A stretch of DNA of 64,000 bases from Rhodococcoides kroppenstedtii. GTDB taxonomy: Bacteria > Actinomycetota > Actinomycetes > Mycobacteriales > Mycobacteriaceae. Under the pieces are notes generated by a model that saw only the letters and a program-made list of their open reading frames with translations, made no database searches and was not told the DNA's origin. The first letter of the stretch is position 1. Each line of letters begins with the position of its first letter. Position numbers and translations under genes: made by a program. The DNA is taken from contig NZ_FOJN01000001.1 in NCBI RefSeq assembly GCF_900111805.1, positions 391,907 through 455,906 of the forward strand. Direction: 5' to 3'. Below are positions 17,573 through 27,442 of the stretch, in pieces.

Positions 17573-18348
17573 GGACACTGCCCCGGTGGGTCCTCCTGCC
17601 CGCTGCGGTGGGCCTCGCGCTGGTGGCCCTGCCTCTGGTCGCGATCGTGCTCTCGGTCGAGTGGTCTCGCTTCCCGTCTCTCGTCACCAGCGAGTCCTCG
17701 CGCGAGGCGATCCTGCTGAGTCTCCGCACGTCCGCGGCCGCGACCGGACTCTGCGTCCTGCTCGGCGTTCCGTTGGCGCTGGTGCTCGCCCGGTCGCGGG
17801 GGCGTGCCGCCGCGATCACGCGCGCGGTGGTGCTGCTGCCCCTGGTCCTGCCGCCGGTGGTGGGCGGACTCGCACTGCTCTACGCGTTCGGCCGGCGTGG
17901 TCTGCTGGGGGACCGCCTGCAGGCGCTGGGAATCGAGATCGCCTTCTCCACCACGGCGGTGGTGCTCGCCCAGACCTTCGTCGCGCTGCCGTTCCTGGTG
18001 GTCGGACTCGAGGGTGCGCTACGCACCGCCGGAACCCGATACGAGAAGGTGGCATCCACTCTGGGTGCCCCACCCACCACGGTCCTGCTGCGGATCACCC
18101 TTCCGTTGGTCCTCCCGGGACTCGCGTCCGGGGCCGTGCTCGCCTTTGCCCGGGCGCTCGGAGAATTCGGCGCGACCCTGACCTTCGCGGGGTCGCTGCA
18201 AGGCGTCACGCGCACCCTCCCGCTGGAGATCTACCTGCAGCGCGAGACCGACCCGGACGCTGCGGTGGCCCTGTCGGTCGTCCTCATCGTGGTCGCGGTC
18301 GCGGTGGTTTTGGCCACCGGCGCCGGGCGACCCCGGAAGGTCCGGTGA
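17569..18348 (+). CDS. modB: Molybdate ABC transporter permease
   Basis: This 259-residue membrane protein has five to six hydrophobic segments. Its EAA-type loop ([38 protein letters not shown], about residues 150-187) is the contact point for the ATPase. The [16 protein letters not shown] sequence is characteristic of ModB/CysTW-type permeases. It imports molybdate together with ModC; no ModA binding-protein gene is present in the window. The in-frame GTG at 17560 is an alternative start. The stop overlaps the modC start. Confidence 0.88.
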   Translation: MRTLPRWVLLPAAVGLALVALPLVAIVLSVEWSRFPSLVTSESSREAILLSLRTSAAATGLCVLLGVPLALVLARSRGRAAAITRAVVLLPLVLPPVVGGLALLYAFGRRGLLGDRLQALGIEIAFSTTAVVLAQTFVALPFLVVGLEGALRTAGTRYEKVASTLGAPPTTVLLRITLPLVLPGLASGAVLAFARALGEFGATLTFAGSLQGVTRTLPLEIYLQRETDPDAAVALSVVLIVVAVAVVLATGAGRPRKVR

Positions 18349-19445
18349 GTGCCGTGACCGGGGACACGGGGACCGACACCGCGATCAGCGTCCGTGCTCG
18401 CGTGCCCGTTCGCGGACTGGACCTGTCCGTCACCGCGCCGGCCGGGTCGGTTCTCGCCCTCCTCGGACCCAACGGTGCGGGAAAGTCCACTCTGGTACAT
18501 GTCGTCGCCGGGCTCGTGCGGCCCGACGACGGGACGGTGCGGGTGGGCACCCGCACCCTCACCGACACCGCGAGCCGCGTTCACGTCCCGCCGCATCGCC
18601 GCGGGGTCGCGCTGCTCGCCCAGGACCCACTGTTGTTCCCGCACCTCACCGTTCGCGAGAACGTCGCCTTCGCGCCGCGCGTCCGGCACGATCGCCGGCG
18701 TGCGCGAGCGATCGCGGACGACTGGCTGGCGCGGGTCGAGGCCCACGATCTCGCGGATCGTCTGCCCCGACAGCTGTCGGGCGGTCAGGCCCAGCGGGTG
18801 GCCCTGGCCCGCGCGCTCGCGGCGGACCCGGACGTGCTGCTACTGGACGAGCCGTTCGCCGCGATGGACGCCGACGCGACACCGGCCTTGCGCCGACTGG
18901 TCCGGGACGTGGTGAGCGGAAGCCGATGTACGACGATGGTGGTCACCCACGACCGCGTGGATGCGCTCTCCCTCGCGGACGACGTGGTGGTCCTCGACGG
19001 CGGGCGGGTGGTCGAGGAGGGGCCGGTGGCCGACGTCCTCGCGACCCCGCGCAGCGCCTTCGCCGCGGCGCTCGCCGGAACCACGGTGATCCACGGCGTC
19101 TTCGGCGACGGGGACACCCTTCGTGCCGAGGGCGACGTCGTGGTGCACGGGAACGCGATCGATCACCCCGGTCACGGCCGGCCGGGGATCGCGTCGATCG
19201 CGCCGACCACCGTCTCGGTGTTCGCCGTGCGACCGGTCGGCAGTCCCCGCAACGTCATTCCCGCTCGGATCGTGGAGGTGGACGCCGTCGGGTCGGGCGT
19301 GCGGGTGACGGCTCGGGCAGCCCCGGGCGTCCTCGCGGCCCACATCACCTCGGCCGCGGCCACCGAACTGGACCTGCGGCCGGGATCCGAGGTGTTCCTC
19401 GTCGTGAAAGCGACCGAGGTACGGCTGTACCCGACGCGGCGGTGA
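18345..19445 (+). CDS. modC: Molybdate ABC transporter ATPase
   Basis: This 366-residue ATPase has Walker [10 protein letters not shown] (41-49), signature LSGGQ (143-147), Walker B LLLDEP (165-170), an H-loop VVTHD, and a C-terminal TOBE/Mop-like domain (about 290-366) that binds oxyanion in ModC proteins. GTG 18345 overlaps the modB stop (GTGA), giving tight coupling. The TOBE domain favours molybdate over sulfate, but tungstate is not excluded. Confidence 0.88.
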   Translation: MSAVTGDTGTDTAISVRARVPVRGLDLSVTAPAGSVLALLGPNGAGKSTLVHVVAGLVRPDDGTVRVGTRTLTDTASRVHVPPHRRGVALLAQDPLLFPHLTVRENVAFAPRVRHDRRRARAIADDWLARVEAHDLADRLPRQLSGGQAQRVALARALAADPDVLLLDEPFAAMDADATPALRRLVRDVVSGSRCTTMVVTHDRVDALSLADDVVVLDGGRVVEEGPVADVLATPRSAFAAALAGTTVIHGVFGDGDTLRAEGDVVVHGNAIDHPGHGRPGIASIAPTTVSVFAVRPVGSPRNVIPARIVEVDAVGSGVRVTARAAPGVLAAHITSAAATELDLRPGSEVFLVVKATEVRLYPTRR

Positions 19446-19480
19446 CGATTGACAGCCGATTCGCGGGGTACGCGACAGAC

Positions 19481-19651
19481 ATGACCACACCCGAGAACGA
19501 CCACGACACACCGACTCTCGACGACGTCATCGTTCCGACGGAGACTCCGCACCCCGATCGGCACGAGCACGGCAAGATGCCGCACCCCGTCGACGACGCC
19601 GAACTCGAGGAGCGCACCGCACACGAGCGCGAGGAAACCGGCAGCGCCTGA
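19481..19651 (+). CDS. Small acidic/His-rich hypothetical protein
   Basis: A 56-residue hydrophilic product has several His, Asp and Glu residues and the segment HPDRHEHGKMPHPVDDAELEERTAHERE. No transmembrane span or known domain is seen. The start is ATG 19481, with a TTGACA at 19449-19454 and a poorly spaced TACGCG nearby. It is followed by a strong terminator, which supports a real transcription unit. Metal binding is possible from composition only. Confidence 0.6.
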   Translation: MTTPENDHDTPTLDDVIVPTETPHPDRHEHGKMPHPVDDAELEERTAHEREETGSA

Positions 19652-19663
19652 CGCACCGACCGG

Positions 19664-19701
19664 AAGGCGGGCCGGGAGCACTCCTGCTCCCGGCCCGCCT
19701 T
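19664..19701. terminator. Strong bidirectional terminator
   Basis: A perfect 17-bp stem (19664-19680 with 19685-19701, starting AAGGCGGGCC) has a 4-nt loop CTCC, and T-rich flanks on both strands. It separates the small protein gene from the converging glgX. Confidence 0.92.
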
Positions 19702-19714
19702 TCTGCGTCCGACG

Positions 19715-21760
19715 TCAGACGCTCTGCAGGAGCGTGAAGGAGCGGTCTCGCACCAGCAACGTGGCGGGCTTCTCCCCCACCTGCTGGTCGGGGTCGCTCG
19801 AGATGGCGAGCGTCCACGACTCGTCCGGCAGCGTGAACTCGACGGGCGTCTCTGCGGCGTTGAGCAACCACAGGAACACGGTGTCCTCGGCGGAGGACTT
19901 GTAGAGCACGGCGAGGGACTTGCTCGCGCCGTCGTTCCAGTCCTCGTCGCCCATCGCCGCGCCGTCGGCACGTTGGAAGTCGACGGTGTCGCGATCACCG
20001 TCGGACTCGGCGTGGCGGTACCACACCGGACGCAGCCCGGGGTGGTCACGACGCAGGGTGATCAGCTCCGTGGTGAAGGCGACCAAAGCGTCGTCGGCCT
20101 TGGCCCAGTCGTACCAGGAGATCTCGTTGTCCTGGCAGTACGCGTTGTTGTTGCCGCCCTGGCTGCGGGCGAGCTCGTCGCCGCCGAGGATCATGGGGAC
20201 GCCCGCCGAGAGCAGGAGGGTGCCGAGGAAGTTCCGGCGCTGACGATCACGCAACGCGTTGATCTCCGGATCGTCGGTGGGACCCTCCGCACCGCAGCCC
20301 CAGGATCGGTTGTCGGACTCGCCGTCCTGGCTGTCCTCGCCGTTCTCCTCGTTGTGCTTCTCGTCGTACATCGTGAGGTCGGCAAGGGTGAAGCCGTCGT
20401 GCGCGGTGACGAAGTTGACGCTGGCCAGGGTGGGACGCCGGTCGTTCTCGTAGACGTCGGGACTGCCCGAGACGCGTTGTGCGAGAGCGGGAAGCGCACC
20501 GTCGGTGCCGCGCCAGAAGTCACGGACGTCGTCCCGGAACTTGCCGTTCCATTCCGACCACCGTGCCGGGAAGCCGCCCACCTGGTAGCCGGCGGTGTCC
20601 CAGGGCTCGGCGATGAGCTTGACCGGCGCCAGAACCGGATCCTGGTGCACCATGTCGAGGAACGCCGAATGCCGGTCGAGGTCCTCGTCCTGCCGGGTGA
20701 GGGTGCTGGCGAGGTCGAAGCGGAAGCCGTCGACGTGCATCTCGGTGACCCAGTAGCGCAGCGAGTCCATGATCAGGGCCAGCGCGGCGGGGTGACCCAC
20801 GTTGAGGCTGTTGCCGGTGCCCGTGGTGTCGAAGTAGGCGCTGCGCTCGTCCGGCACCAACCGGTAGTGCGAGCCGTTGTCGATTCCCTTGAGCGACAAC
20901 GTCGGTCCCAGGTGGTTGCCCTCGGCCGTGTGGTTGTAGACCACGTCCAGGATCACCTCGAGACCGGCGGCGTGGAGCGCCTTGACCATGGCCTTGAATT
21001 CGGTGACCTGACCACCGGTGTCGCCGGCCGAGCTGTACTCGTTGTGGGGTGCGAGGAACCCGATGCTGTTGTAGCCCCAGTAGTTCCTTCGCCCTTCCTC
21101 GAGAAGGTGCGAGTCCTGCACGAACTGGTGGATCGGCAGCAGTTCGACCGAGGTGATGCCCAGCCGGGTGAGCTTCTCGATCGCCGCGGGGTGCGCCAGT
21201 CCGGCGTAGGTCCCGCGGATGGCCTCGTCGACGTCCGGGTCGAGGGCGGTGAACCCCTTGACGTGCGTCTCGTACACGACGGTCTCGGACAGGGGAACAC
21301 GCGGCGGTTCGTCGTCACCCCAGTCGAAGTCGTCGTCCACCACCACCGACCGAGGCATGAACGGTGCGGAGTCCGCGTCGTTGCGCGTCTCGGGCTCGTC
21401 GTGGTGGTGACCGAAGACCGCCTCGTCCCACTCCACGGCGCCCGTGATCGCCTTCGCGTACGGGTCCAGGAGCAACTTGGCGGGGTTGTGCCGCAGACCC
21501 TCGGCGGGATTCCAGGGCCCGTCGACGCGCAACCCGTAGCGAGTGCCGACGGTCATCGGGACCAGACCGTGGAACACGTGGCCGGTGTACTCGGGAAGTG
21601 CGGTCGACTCGAGCTCGGATCCCGACTCGTCGAACGTCACCACCGTGACGGTCTCCGCCGTCTCGGAGTACACCGCCACGTTGGCCGTGCCGTCGGCACG
21701 AAGGGAAACGCCGAGCGGGTACGGGGTGGACGCGTGGGAGGGGCGATCGGCGGAACTCAC
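19715..21760 (-). CDS. glgX: Glycogen debranching enzyme
   Basis: This 681-residue GH13 isoamylase-type enzyme has an N-terminal CBM48 domain (about 10-120) followed by the catalytic barrel. Conserved motifs are DVVYNHT, the nucleophile region [10 protein letters not shown], the acid region LIAEPWD, and VTAHDG. It hydrolyses alpha-1,6 branch links of phosphorylase-limit glycogen. The start GTG 21760 gives the usual N-terminus ([16 protein letters not shown]); no strong ribosome site is visible. The gene appears monocistronic. Confidence 0.93.
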   Translation of the reverse strand: MSSADRPSHASTPYPLGVSLRADGTANVAVYSETAETVTVVTFDESGSELESTALPEYTGHVFHGLVPMTVGTRYGLRVDGPWNPAEGLRHNPAKLLLDPYAKAITGAVEWDEAVFGHHHDEPETRNDADSAPFMPRSVVVDDDFDWGDDEPPRVPLSETVVYETHVKGFTALDPDVDEAIRGTYAGLAHPAAIEKLTRLGITSVELLPIHQFVQDSHLLEEGRRNYWGYNSIGFLAPHNEYSSAGDTGGQVTEFKAMVKALHAAGLEVILDVVYNHTAEGNHLGPTLSLKGIDNGSHYRLVPDERSAYFDTTGTGNSLNVGHPAALALIMDSLRYWVTEMHVDGFRFDLASTLTRQDEDLDRHSAFLDMVHQDPVLAPVKLIAEPWDTAGYQVGGFPARWSEWNGKFRDDVRDFWRGTDGALPALAQRVSGSPDVYENDRRPTLASVNFVTAHDGFTLADLTMYDEKHNEENGEDSQDGESDNRSWGCGAEGPTDDPEINALRDRQRRNFLGTLLLSAGVPMILGGDELARSQGGNNNAYCQDNEISWYDWAKADDALVAFTTELITLRRDHPGLRPVWYRHAESDGDRDTVDFQRADGAAMGDEDWNDGASKSLAVLYKSSAEDTVFLWLLNAAETPVEFTLPDESWTLAISSDPDQQVGEKPATLLVRDRSFTLLQSV

Positions 21761-21870
21761 GAATGTCTCTCGATTCGTCGGCGAAGCTGCAGGGACGGAC
21801 CGCAGGCTTCTACCCGCGTCCGTCGGACTCGAAACGATTGGCCGACCGTACGGGCGGGTAACGACAGGCC

Positions 21871-22740
21871 ATGCCGCACGCCCTGACCTTCGCGAGCGTG
21901 TGGCCGGCACTGGTGCGGTCCCGCGTCGCGATCCGGTCCGGCATGCGTCGCCGGATGGCGTCGCGGGACACCGCCCTCGTCGCGGCGGGCGTCACGTTCT
22001 ACGGCGGAATCGCCGTCGTGCCGATGCTGCTGCTCGGCCTGAAGGCGACCGCGGTTCTTCTCGGCACCCCGACGGTCCTGCGGTACGGCGATGCGATCGC
22101 CTCGATTCTCCCCGACCCGGCGGGGGCGCCGGAGGCCGTCCGCGCCCTGTTCCTCGCCGGGACGTCGATCGGGTGGATCGGTGTCGCGGTGGCGATTCTC
22201 CCGGCCACCTTCTACGGGGAGGGCATGCGCCGCGCCCTGCTCGTCTACGCACCGCACGAGGAGACCTACATCGGGTGGCGGGGCCGCGCGTTGTCGCTGC
22301 CGGTGCTGGTGATCACTCCCCTGCTGACCGTGCCGGTGCTCGTGGTCGGGAACGCGCTGGCCTCGATCGACGGCGGTGTCGCAGGGGGCCTGTTCCGGGT
22401 GTGGCTGGGCTTCGTGACCGTCTGGCTCGTGCTGTCCGTGCCCCTCGGGTGGACGTTCCGCGTGGTCGCCCCGATCGCCCTGTCCCGGCTGGCCGTGGTG
22501 GTGGGCACCCTGACCACGGCGTCGTTCGTCGCCGGCTTCCTCCAGGGCTACGTTCTGTTCCTCGCGATCCCGATCGACTGGTCCGGCCCGTTCGGGGGCC
22601 TGGAACCGGTGGGCGCCGCCGTCGCGACGGTGTTGTGGCTGTTCCTTCTGCACGTCATCGTGCTGATCGGCTGGGTCTTCACGCTCGAGTGCGACCGACT
22701 CGTGGTGCGTCGTGACCCCGCAGCCGCCGCCGCACGGTGA
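21871..22740 (+). CDS. YihY/BrkB-family membrane protein
   Basis: This 289-residue inner-membrane protein has six hydrophobic segments and the family's N-terminal motif (RDTALVAAGVTFYGGIAVVPMLL, about 32-54). Family members were once called ribonuclease BN in error, and their function is unclear; flippase or transporter roles have been suggested. The 3' end overlaps the end of the converging phosphatidyltransferase gene by 62 bp. Confidence 0.82.
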   Translation: MPHALTFASVWPALVRSRVAIRSGMRRRMASRDTALVAAGVTFYGGIAVVPMLLLGLKATAVLLGTPTVLRYGDAIASILPDPAGAPEAVRALFLAGTSIGWIGVAVAILPATFYGEGMRRALLVYAPHEETYIGWRGRALSLPVLVITPLLTVPVLVVGNALASIDGGVAGGLFRVWLGFVTVWLVLSVPLGWTFRVVAPIALSRLAVVVGTLTTASFVAGFLQGYVLFLAIPIDWSGPFGGLEPVGAAVATVLWLFLLHVIVLIGWVFTLECDRLVVRRDPAAAAAR

Positions 22741-23461
22741 CCACGAGCTGACCGAACCCGATCAGCGCCAGCGCGGCGGAGACGGCGGTGCCGACGGCGG
22801 CGAAGAGTGCGGTGTCGCCGACGAAGGCGCAGCCGATCAGCGTCACGGTCACCGCGATGACCCGCGAGGGCCGCTCCCAGACCGTGACCACCCCGATGTC
22901 GTCCAGTCCGGCGGACACGGCCCGCGCGCGCAGGGTCTCGTGGAGCAAGGTGAGCGCGGCGACCGCGAGGACGGCGGCCACGGGCCCGCCGAGCACGAGG
23001 AGGACGCCGAGGGCAGCGAGATCGGAGATGCGGTCGGCCACCGAGTCGGCCACGTAGCCCAGGGCGCTCGACCGTCCGCGCAGGAGCGCGACCGCCCCGT
23101 CGAGGCTGTCGGTCAACGCGCTGAGGATCAGAAGGACGGCCGCGAACCCCGCCGACCACGGCCCACCGAGCGCGGCGACGCCGAGTGCGGCCAGCGCCAT
23201 CAGAACCCCGGCGGTGGTCACGGCGCCGGGTGTGACGCGGCCACGCACGAGAGGCCGCGCCACCCGGTACGTCAGACCGAGCCAGCCGCGCACCAGCACC
23301 GAGGACTCGACGACGTAGTCGCCGTGCAGCGCCGACCAGGCCCGAAGGTAGGAGTCCCGGTCCGTCGGGACGGGCTCGACGGGACGGCGACGGCGACGGC
23401 CGGAGAGAGGATCGGACCCCGGCGCGCCGGGGCCCGAGATCGCATCGTGGTCAGTGACCAC
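22679..23461 (-). CDS. CDP-alcohol phosphatidyltransferase family protein
   Basis: This 260-residue membrane enzyme carries the CDP-alcohol phosphotransferase motif DG-x2-A-...-G-x3-D-x3-D (DSLDGAVALLRGRSSALGYV region, about residues 115-142). The usual Arg after the Ala is replaced by Leu. Six hydrophobic segments follow a basic N-terminal extension (GRRRRRP). It would transfer a phosphoalcohol from a CDP-alcohol to an acceptor; the acceptor cannot be told. GTG 23461 overlaps the end of the upstream small membrane gene by 11 bp, suggesting translational coupling. Confidence 0.8.
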   Translation of the reverse strand: MVTDHDAISGPGAPGSDPLSGRRRRRPVEPVPTDRDSYLRAWSALHGDYVVESSVLVRGWLGLTYRVARPLVRGRVTPGAVTTAGVLMALAALGVAALGGPWSAGFAAVLLILSALTDSLDGAVALLRGRSSALGYVADSVADRISDLAALGVLLVLGGPVAAVLAVAALTLLHETLRARAVSAGLDDIGVVTVWERPSRVIAVTVTLIGCAFVGDTALFAAVGTAVSAALALIGFGQLVVTVRRRLRGHDAPRVGRTRA

Positions 23462-23750
23462 CGGGGTCCAGGAGGGACTTGCCCTCGGAGGCCTTGACAC
23501 GCTTGCGTTCGAGCAGCACCACGGCGAGTCCGGCCAGCAGCAGGACCGGCGAAGCGATGCCCGTGATCAGCACCCAGCCCTCGAAACCACCGCCCGCCGC
23601 CGTCAGGGCCAGGCCCAACGCCGCCAGACCCAGGGCCATCAACACGTACCCCGGCCAGTTGCGGCTGTCGGTGATGGCCTCACCGGCGTGCGCGCGGATG
23701 GTGCGCACATCGTCCTGGGGGTGCTCGTTCTCGCGCTCGTAGTCGGGCAC
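23451..23750 (-). CDS. Small two-TM membrane protein
   Basis: The 99-residue product has a charged N-terminus (PDYERENEHPQDDVRTIRAHAGEAI) and hydrophobic helices at about 35-55 and 58-80. It ends in a basic tail (ERKRVKASEGK). GTG 23750 has AAGGGA 8-9 nt upstream. Its layout is reminiscent of mycobacterial UsfY-like proteins, but I am not confident. It forms an operon with the phosphatidyltransferase gene. Confidence 0.7.
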   Translation of the reverse strand: MPDYERENEHPQDDVRTIRAHAGEAITDSRNWPGYVLMALGLAALGLALTAAGGGFEGWVLITGIASPVLLLAGLAVVLLERKRVKASEGKSLLDPGGH

Positions 23751-23957
23751 GACACTGTCCCTTCGTCTGGTGATCACCGCAACGCCGTCGGCTGCGGGGT
23801 GCCCCGGCCTCGGTGCCGGGAAACTCCGCATCGTGGGGAGTTCACCGGCGTCGGGAGGGACGCACACGCTGTATTCGGATCCGGTCCGGTTGCGGTCGCC
23901 GTTGGCCCGTGGCGTGTGACACCGACGACAGGCCACGAGCCGCCCACACCCGTGGGT

Positions 23958-23963
23958 TAGGGT
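23958..23963 (+). promoter_or_regulatory. -10 element TAGGGT of the ABC exporter operon
   Basis: TAGGGT ends 6 nt before ATG 23970. Confidence 0.5.
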
Positions 23964-23969
23964 CGGCTA

Positions 23970-25688
23970 ATGGCGATCAGCGGCGGAGGGGTTCTGCGCC
24001 GCGCGCTCGTCCGACATCGCGCCCGCATGGTCGGGTCGTCGCTGCTGTTCTGCCTCCACCAGTTCTGCGAGACCATGGTCCCGGTCGCGATCGGCATCAT
24101 CGTCTCCCGCGCCGTCGAAACGGGTGACGTCACGGCGATGCTCCTCTCGCTCGTCGGGCTCGCGGCGTTGTTCGTCGTCCTGTCCTTCGCGTACCGCATC
24201 GGCGCCCGCATCATCGTCGTCGCGATAGAGCGCGAGGCGCACCTGCTGCGCGTCGAGGTCGCCCGCACCGTGCTCGACCCGCGCGGGATCGACACCGAAT
24301 TGTCCGCGGGAGAACTGCTGACGGTGGGCACCTCGGACGCGGAGAAGACGTCGTGGATTCTCGACGTCGTGGCCCGCTCGGCGTCGGCCACCACGGCGCT
24401 GGTGGTCACCGCCGTGGCGCTCCTCGTCGTCGACGTTCCCCTGGGCCTGGCCGTGGTGATCGGCACCCCCCTGCTGCTGCTCGTTCTGCAGTGGTGCGCC
24501 CCCGTGCTGACCCGCGCGGCGACCGCCTCGCAGACCGAGATCGCCCGCGTGTCCGGGCTCGCGACCGACCTCGTCGGCGGCGTGCGGCCCCTGCGGGGCA
24601 TCGGCGGCGAGGGCGCGGCCGCTCGGCGCTACGCCGAGGCGAGCCGACGCGCGCTGGACGCCACCCTGCGCCTGGCCCGCGGCAACAGCGCCTACCTCGG
24701 CCTGTCGGCGACCGTCGGGTCCCTGCTCGCGGCGGGGGTCGCGGGCGGCGCCGGTTATCTGGCCCTCACCGGACGGCTCACGCTCGGCGAACTCGTCACC
24801 GTCGTCGGCCTCGCCCAGTTCTTGGTCGAGCCGCTGTCGTCGCTCTCCCGGCTGCCCGGTGTCACGGCCGTCGTGCGCGGGTCCGCCGACCGTGTCGCCA
24901 CGGTCCTCGGGGCACCGCCTCTCGTCGAGGGCGCAGTGCCCGACCCCGACGCCGCTGCCACCGACGCCCGCCCGTCGGTCCGCGCGCCCCGGCTCGATCT
25001 CCACGCCGTCGCGCACGGCTCGCTCCGCGGTATCGATCTCGACGTGGCGCCGGGCGAGACCGTGGGAGTGGTCGCCTACCGCCCGGCCGACGCGGAGTCC
25101 CTCGTCTCGGTGCTTTCCGGTCAGGTTCCGCTGGACCCGTCGGCGGGCCGTGTCGGCGTCGGCGGCACCGACGTGCGCGAACTCCCGTTGACCGAGGTCC
25201 GTCGCACCGTGCTGGTCGAGCCGCACGCCGCCGACCTCTTCGCCGGAACCGTGCGGACCAACATCGTCACCCGCGCGGCGGACGAGGCCCGACTGGACGC
25301 CGCCGTGACCGCCTCCGCGGTGACCGACCTGATCGACCTGCACGAGGCCGGCCTCGACCATCCCGTCACCGACCGCGGTGCGAGCCTGTCCGGGGGCCAG
25401 CGCCAACGCGTCGCCCTCGCCCGCGCCCTCGCCGCCGATCCCCCGCTCCTGGTGCTGCACGATCCCACCACCGCCGTCGATTCGGTGACCGAGCACGCCA
25501 TCGCCGACGGCATCCGCACCCTGCGAGCGGGACCCGACCGCGCCACCGTCGTCGTCTCCACCAGTCCGGCTCTGCTCGCGGTGACCGATCGCGTCGTCGT
25601 GATCGACGACGGTCGGGTCGTGGCGCGCGGCACCCACCGCTCGTTGTCGACGACGGACCCGACCTACCGCGAGCGGGTGTTGCGATGA
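23970..25688 (+). CDS. ABC exporter half-transporter with degenerate nucleotide-binding domain
   Basis: The 572-residue protein has a six-helix transmembrane domain (about 15-300) and a C-terminal nucleotide-binding domain. In that domain the Walker A region (about 367-378, VVAYRPADAES) lacks GxxGxGK[ST]. Walker B ends in His497-Asp498-Pro instead of Asp-Glu-Pro, and the H-loop His is replaced (VVSTSP, about 528-533). The signature LSGGQ (473-477) is intact. This subunit should not hydrolyse ATP itself but can complete the partner's site. It is overlapped (ATGA) by the partner gene. The substrate is unknown. Confidence 0.88.
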   Translation: MAISGGGVLRRALVRHRARMVGSSLLFCLHQFCETMVPVAIGIIVSRAVETGDVTAMLLSLVGLAALFVVLSFAYRIGARIIVVAIEREAHLLRVEVARTVLDPRGIDTELSAGELLTVGTSDAEKTSWILDVVARSASATTALVVTAVALLVVDVPLGLAVVIGTPLLLLVLQWCAPVLTRAATASQTEIARVSGLATDLVGGVRPLRGIGGEGAAARRYAEASRRALDATLRLARGNSAYLGLSATVGSLLAAGVAGGAGYLALTGRLTLGELVTVVGLAQFLVEPLSSLSRLPGVTAVVRGSADRVATVLGAPPLVEGAVPDPDAAATDARPSVRAPRLDLHAVAHGSLRGIDLDVAPGETVGVVAYRPADAESLVSVLSGQVPLDPSAGRVGVGGTDVRELPLTEVRRTVLVEPHAADLFAGTVRTNIVTRAADEARLDAAVTASAVTDLIDLHEAGLDHPVTDRGASLSGGQRQRVALARALAADPPLLVLHDPTTAVDSVTEHAIADGIRTLRAGPDRATVVVSTSPALLAVTDRVVVIDDGRVVARGTHRSLSTTDPTYRERVLR

Positions 25689-27442
25689 CCGGGACCGAGT
25701 TGCTCCCCATTGCGTCCGGCGCCCGCTCGGGCCGATTCCTGCTCCGCGAATTGGCTGGACATCGCGCCGCGACGCTCGGCGCCGTCGTCCTCGGCATCGT
25801 CGCCGCGGCCGCGACGGTGGTCCCGGTGTACGTGTTCGGCGTTCTCGTCGACCGGGTGACCGAGGGTGCACCGGCGTCGACGATCGTCGGTGTCGTGGCG
25901 GTGATCGTGGTCGCCGCCGTCGTCGGCGGCGTGTTCACCGGCCTCGGGGCGTACACCGTCGCACTGCTGGGCGAGCGGATCCTGGCCTCGCTGCGCGAAC
26001 GCGTCGTCGCCCGTGCGCTCACCCTGCCCGTCGACCGGCTCGACCGCGCCGGCCGCGGCGATCTGCTCTCCCGCGTGGGTGACGACGTCGCGGTGATGGC
26101 CAAGTCCCTCGGCGAGGTGGTTCCGCAGATCCTCGCCGCCGTCCTCCTGGTGGCGGTCAGCATCGCCGCGATGCTGGGGGTGGACTGGCGACTCGGGCTG
26201 GCCGGGATGGTGGCGATCCCGCTCTACGTGATGGCGCTGCGCTGGTATCTGCCCCGATCCGCACCGCTGTACGCGAGCGAGCGCGTCGCCATGGGCGAGC
26301 GGGCGCAGGCTCTGGTCAGCAGCATGCAGGGCGCGCGCACCGTCCGCGCCTACGGCGTCGAGTCCGAACACCTCGCGCGCATCGACGCGGCGTCGGCCGG
26401 CGCCCGCGACATCGCCGTCACGGTGTTCCGGCTGTTCACGCGGTTCGGCTCGAGAAGCAATCGCGCCGAGTGCGTCGGACTGTCGGTGGTTCTCCTCGCC
26501 GGGTTCCTGCTGGTGCGCGACGGGTCGGTGACCGTCGGCGAGACCACCGCCGCTGCGTTGCTCTTCCATCGCCTGTTCAACCCGATCGGCATGCTCATGT
26601 ACTCGTTCGACGACGTGCAGTCCGCGGGCGCGTCGCTGGCCCGCCTGGTCGGCGTCCTCGACCTGCCCGACGAGCGGCGCGCCGTCACCGGCCGCGAACC
26701 CGAATCCGGCCGAATCGAACTCGTGGGCATCCGCCATTCCTACGACGGCGTGCACGAGGTGATCCACGGGCTCGACCTCACCGTCGCCGACGGCGACTCC
26801 GTCGCCCTCGTCGGATCCACGGGCGCGGGCAAGTCGACGCTCGCCGCGATCGTCGCCGGTTCGACCGAGCCCACCGCCGGGACCGTCCGAATCGGTGGGG
26901 TCCCGCTCACCGAGCTCGCCGCGGACCGGGTCCGCCGGCACGTCGCCGTCGTCAGCCAGGAAGTCCACGTCTTCGCCGGTCCGCTGATCGACGACCTGCG
27001 TCTGGCCGCGCCCGACGCCTCGGACGACGACGTGCAAGCCGCCCTGAACCTGGTCGGCGCCGGGTGGGTGGCCGACCTGCCCGACGGCGTCCACACCGTG
27101 GTCGGTGAGGGCGGTCTCGCCCTCACCGCCGCGCGGGCCCAGCACGTGGCGTTGGCCCGGCTGGTTCTGGTCGATCCGGCCGTCGCGGTGCTCGACGAAG
27201 CCACCGCCGAGGCCGGGAGCGCCGGCGCCCGCGATCTCGAGGACGCGGCCCGCGCGGCCACCCGCGGTCGCACCACCGTCGTCGTCGCCCACCGACTCAC
27301 TCAGGCCGCGGCGGCGGACCGAGTCGTGGTGCTCGAGCACGGACGCATCGTCGAGCAGGGGTCGCACGACGACCTCGTGCATGCCGGGGGCCGCTACCAC
27401 GACCTGTGGTCGGCGTGGAGCGAGTCCCTCGCGGACCGTTAG
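25685..27442 (+). CDS. ABC exporter half-transporter with intact catalytic residues
   Basis: The 585-residue partner has a transmembrane domain (about 20-310) and an ATPase domain. Walker A is GSTGAGKST (377-385), Walker B is VAVLDE (500-505) and the H-loop is His536. Its signature is degenerate (LTAARAQ, about 480-486). Together with the preceding protein, only one composite site is complete: Walker A/B from here plus LSGGQ from the partner. This is the layout of asymmetric heterodimeric type IV exporters such as TM287/288. The last 4 bp overlap the end of the converging gene. Confidence 0.88.
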   Translation: MTGTELLPIASGARSGRFLLRELAGHRAATLGAVVLGIVAAAATVVPVYVFGVLVDRVTEGAPASTIVGVVAVIVVAAVVGGVFTGLGAYTVALLGERILASLRERVVARALTLPVDRLDRAGRGDLLSRVGDDVAVMAKSLGEVVPQILAAVLLVAVSIAAMLGVDWRLGLAGMVAIPLYVMALRWYLPRSAPLYASERVAMGERAQALVSSMQGARTVRAYGVESEHLARIDAASAGARDIAVTVFRLFTRFGSRSNRAECVGLSVVLLAGFLLVRDGSVTVGETTAAALLFHRLFNPIGMLMYSFDDVQSAGASLARLVGVLDLPDERRAVTGREPESGRIELVGIRHSYDGVHEVIHGLDLTVADGDSVALVGSTGAGKSTLAAIVAGSTEPTAGTVRIGGVPLTELAADRVRRHVAVVSQEVHVFAGPLIDDLRLAAPDASDDDVQAALNLVGAGWVADLPDGVHTVVGEGGLALTAARAQHVALARLVLVDPAVAVLDEATAEAGSAGARDLEDAARAATRGRTTVVVAHRLTQAAAADRVVVLEHGRIVEQGSHDDLVHAGGRYHDLWSAWSESLADR

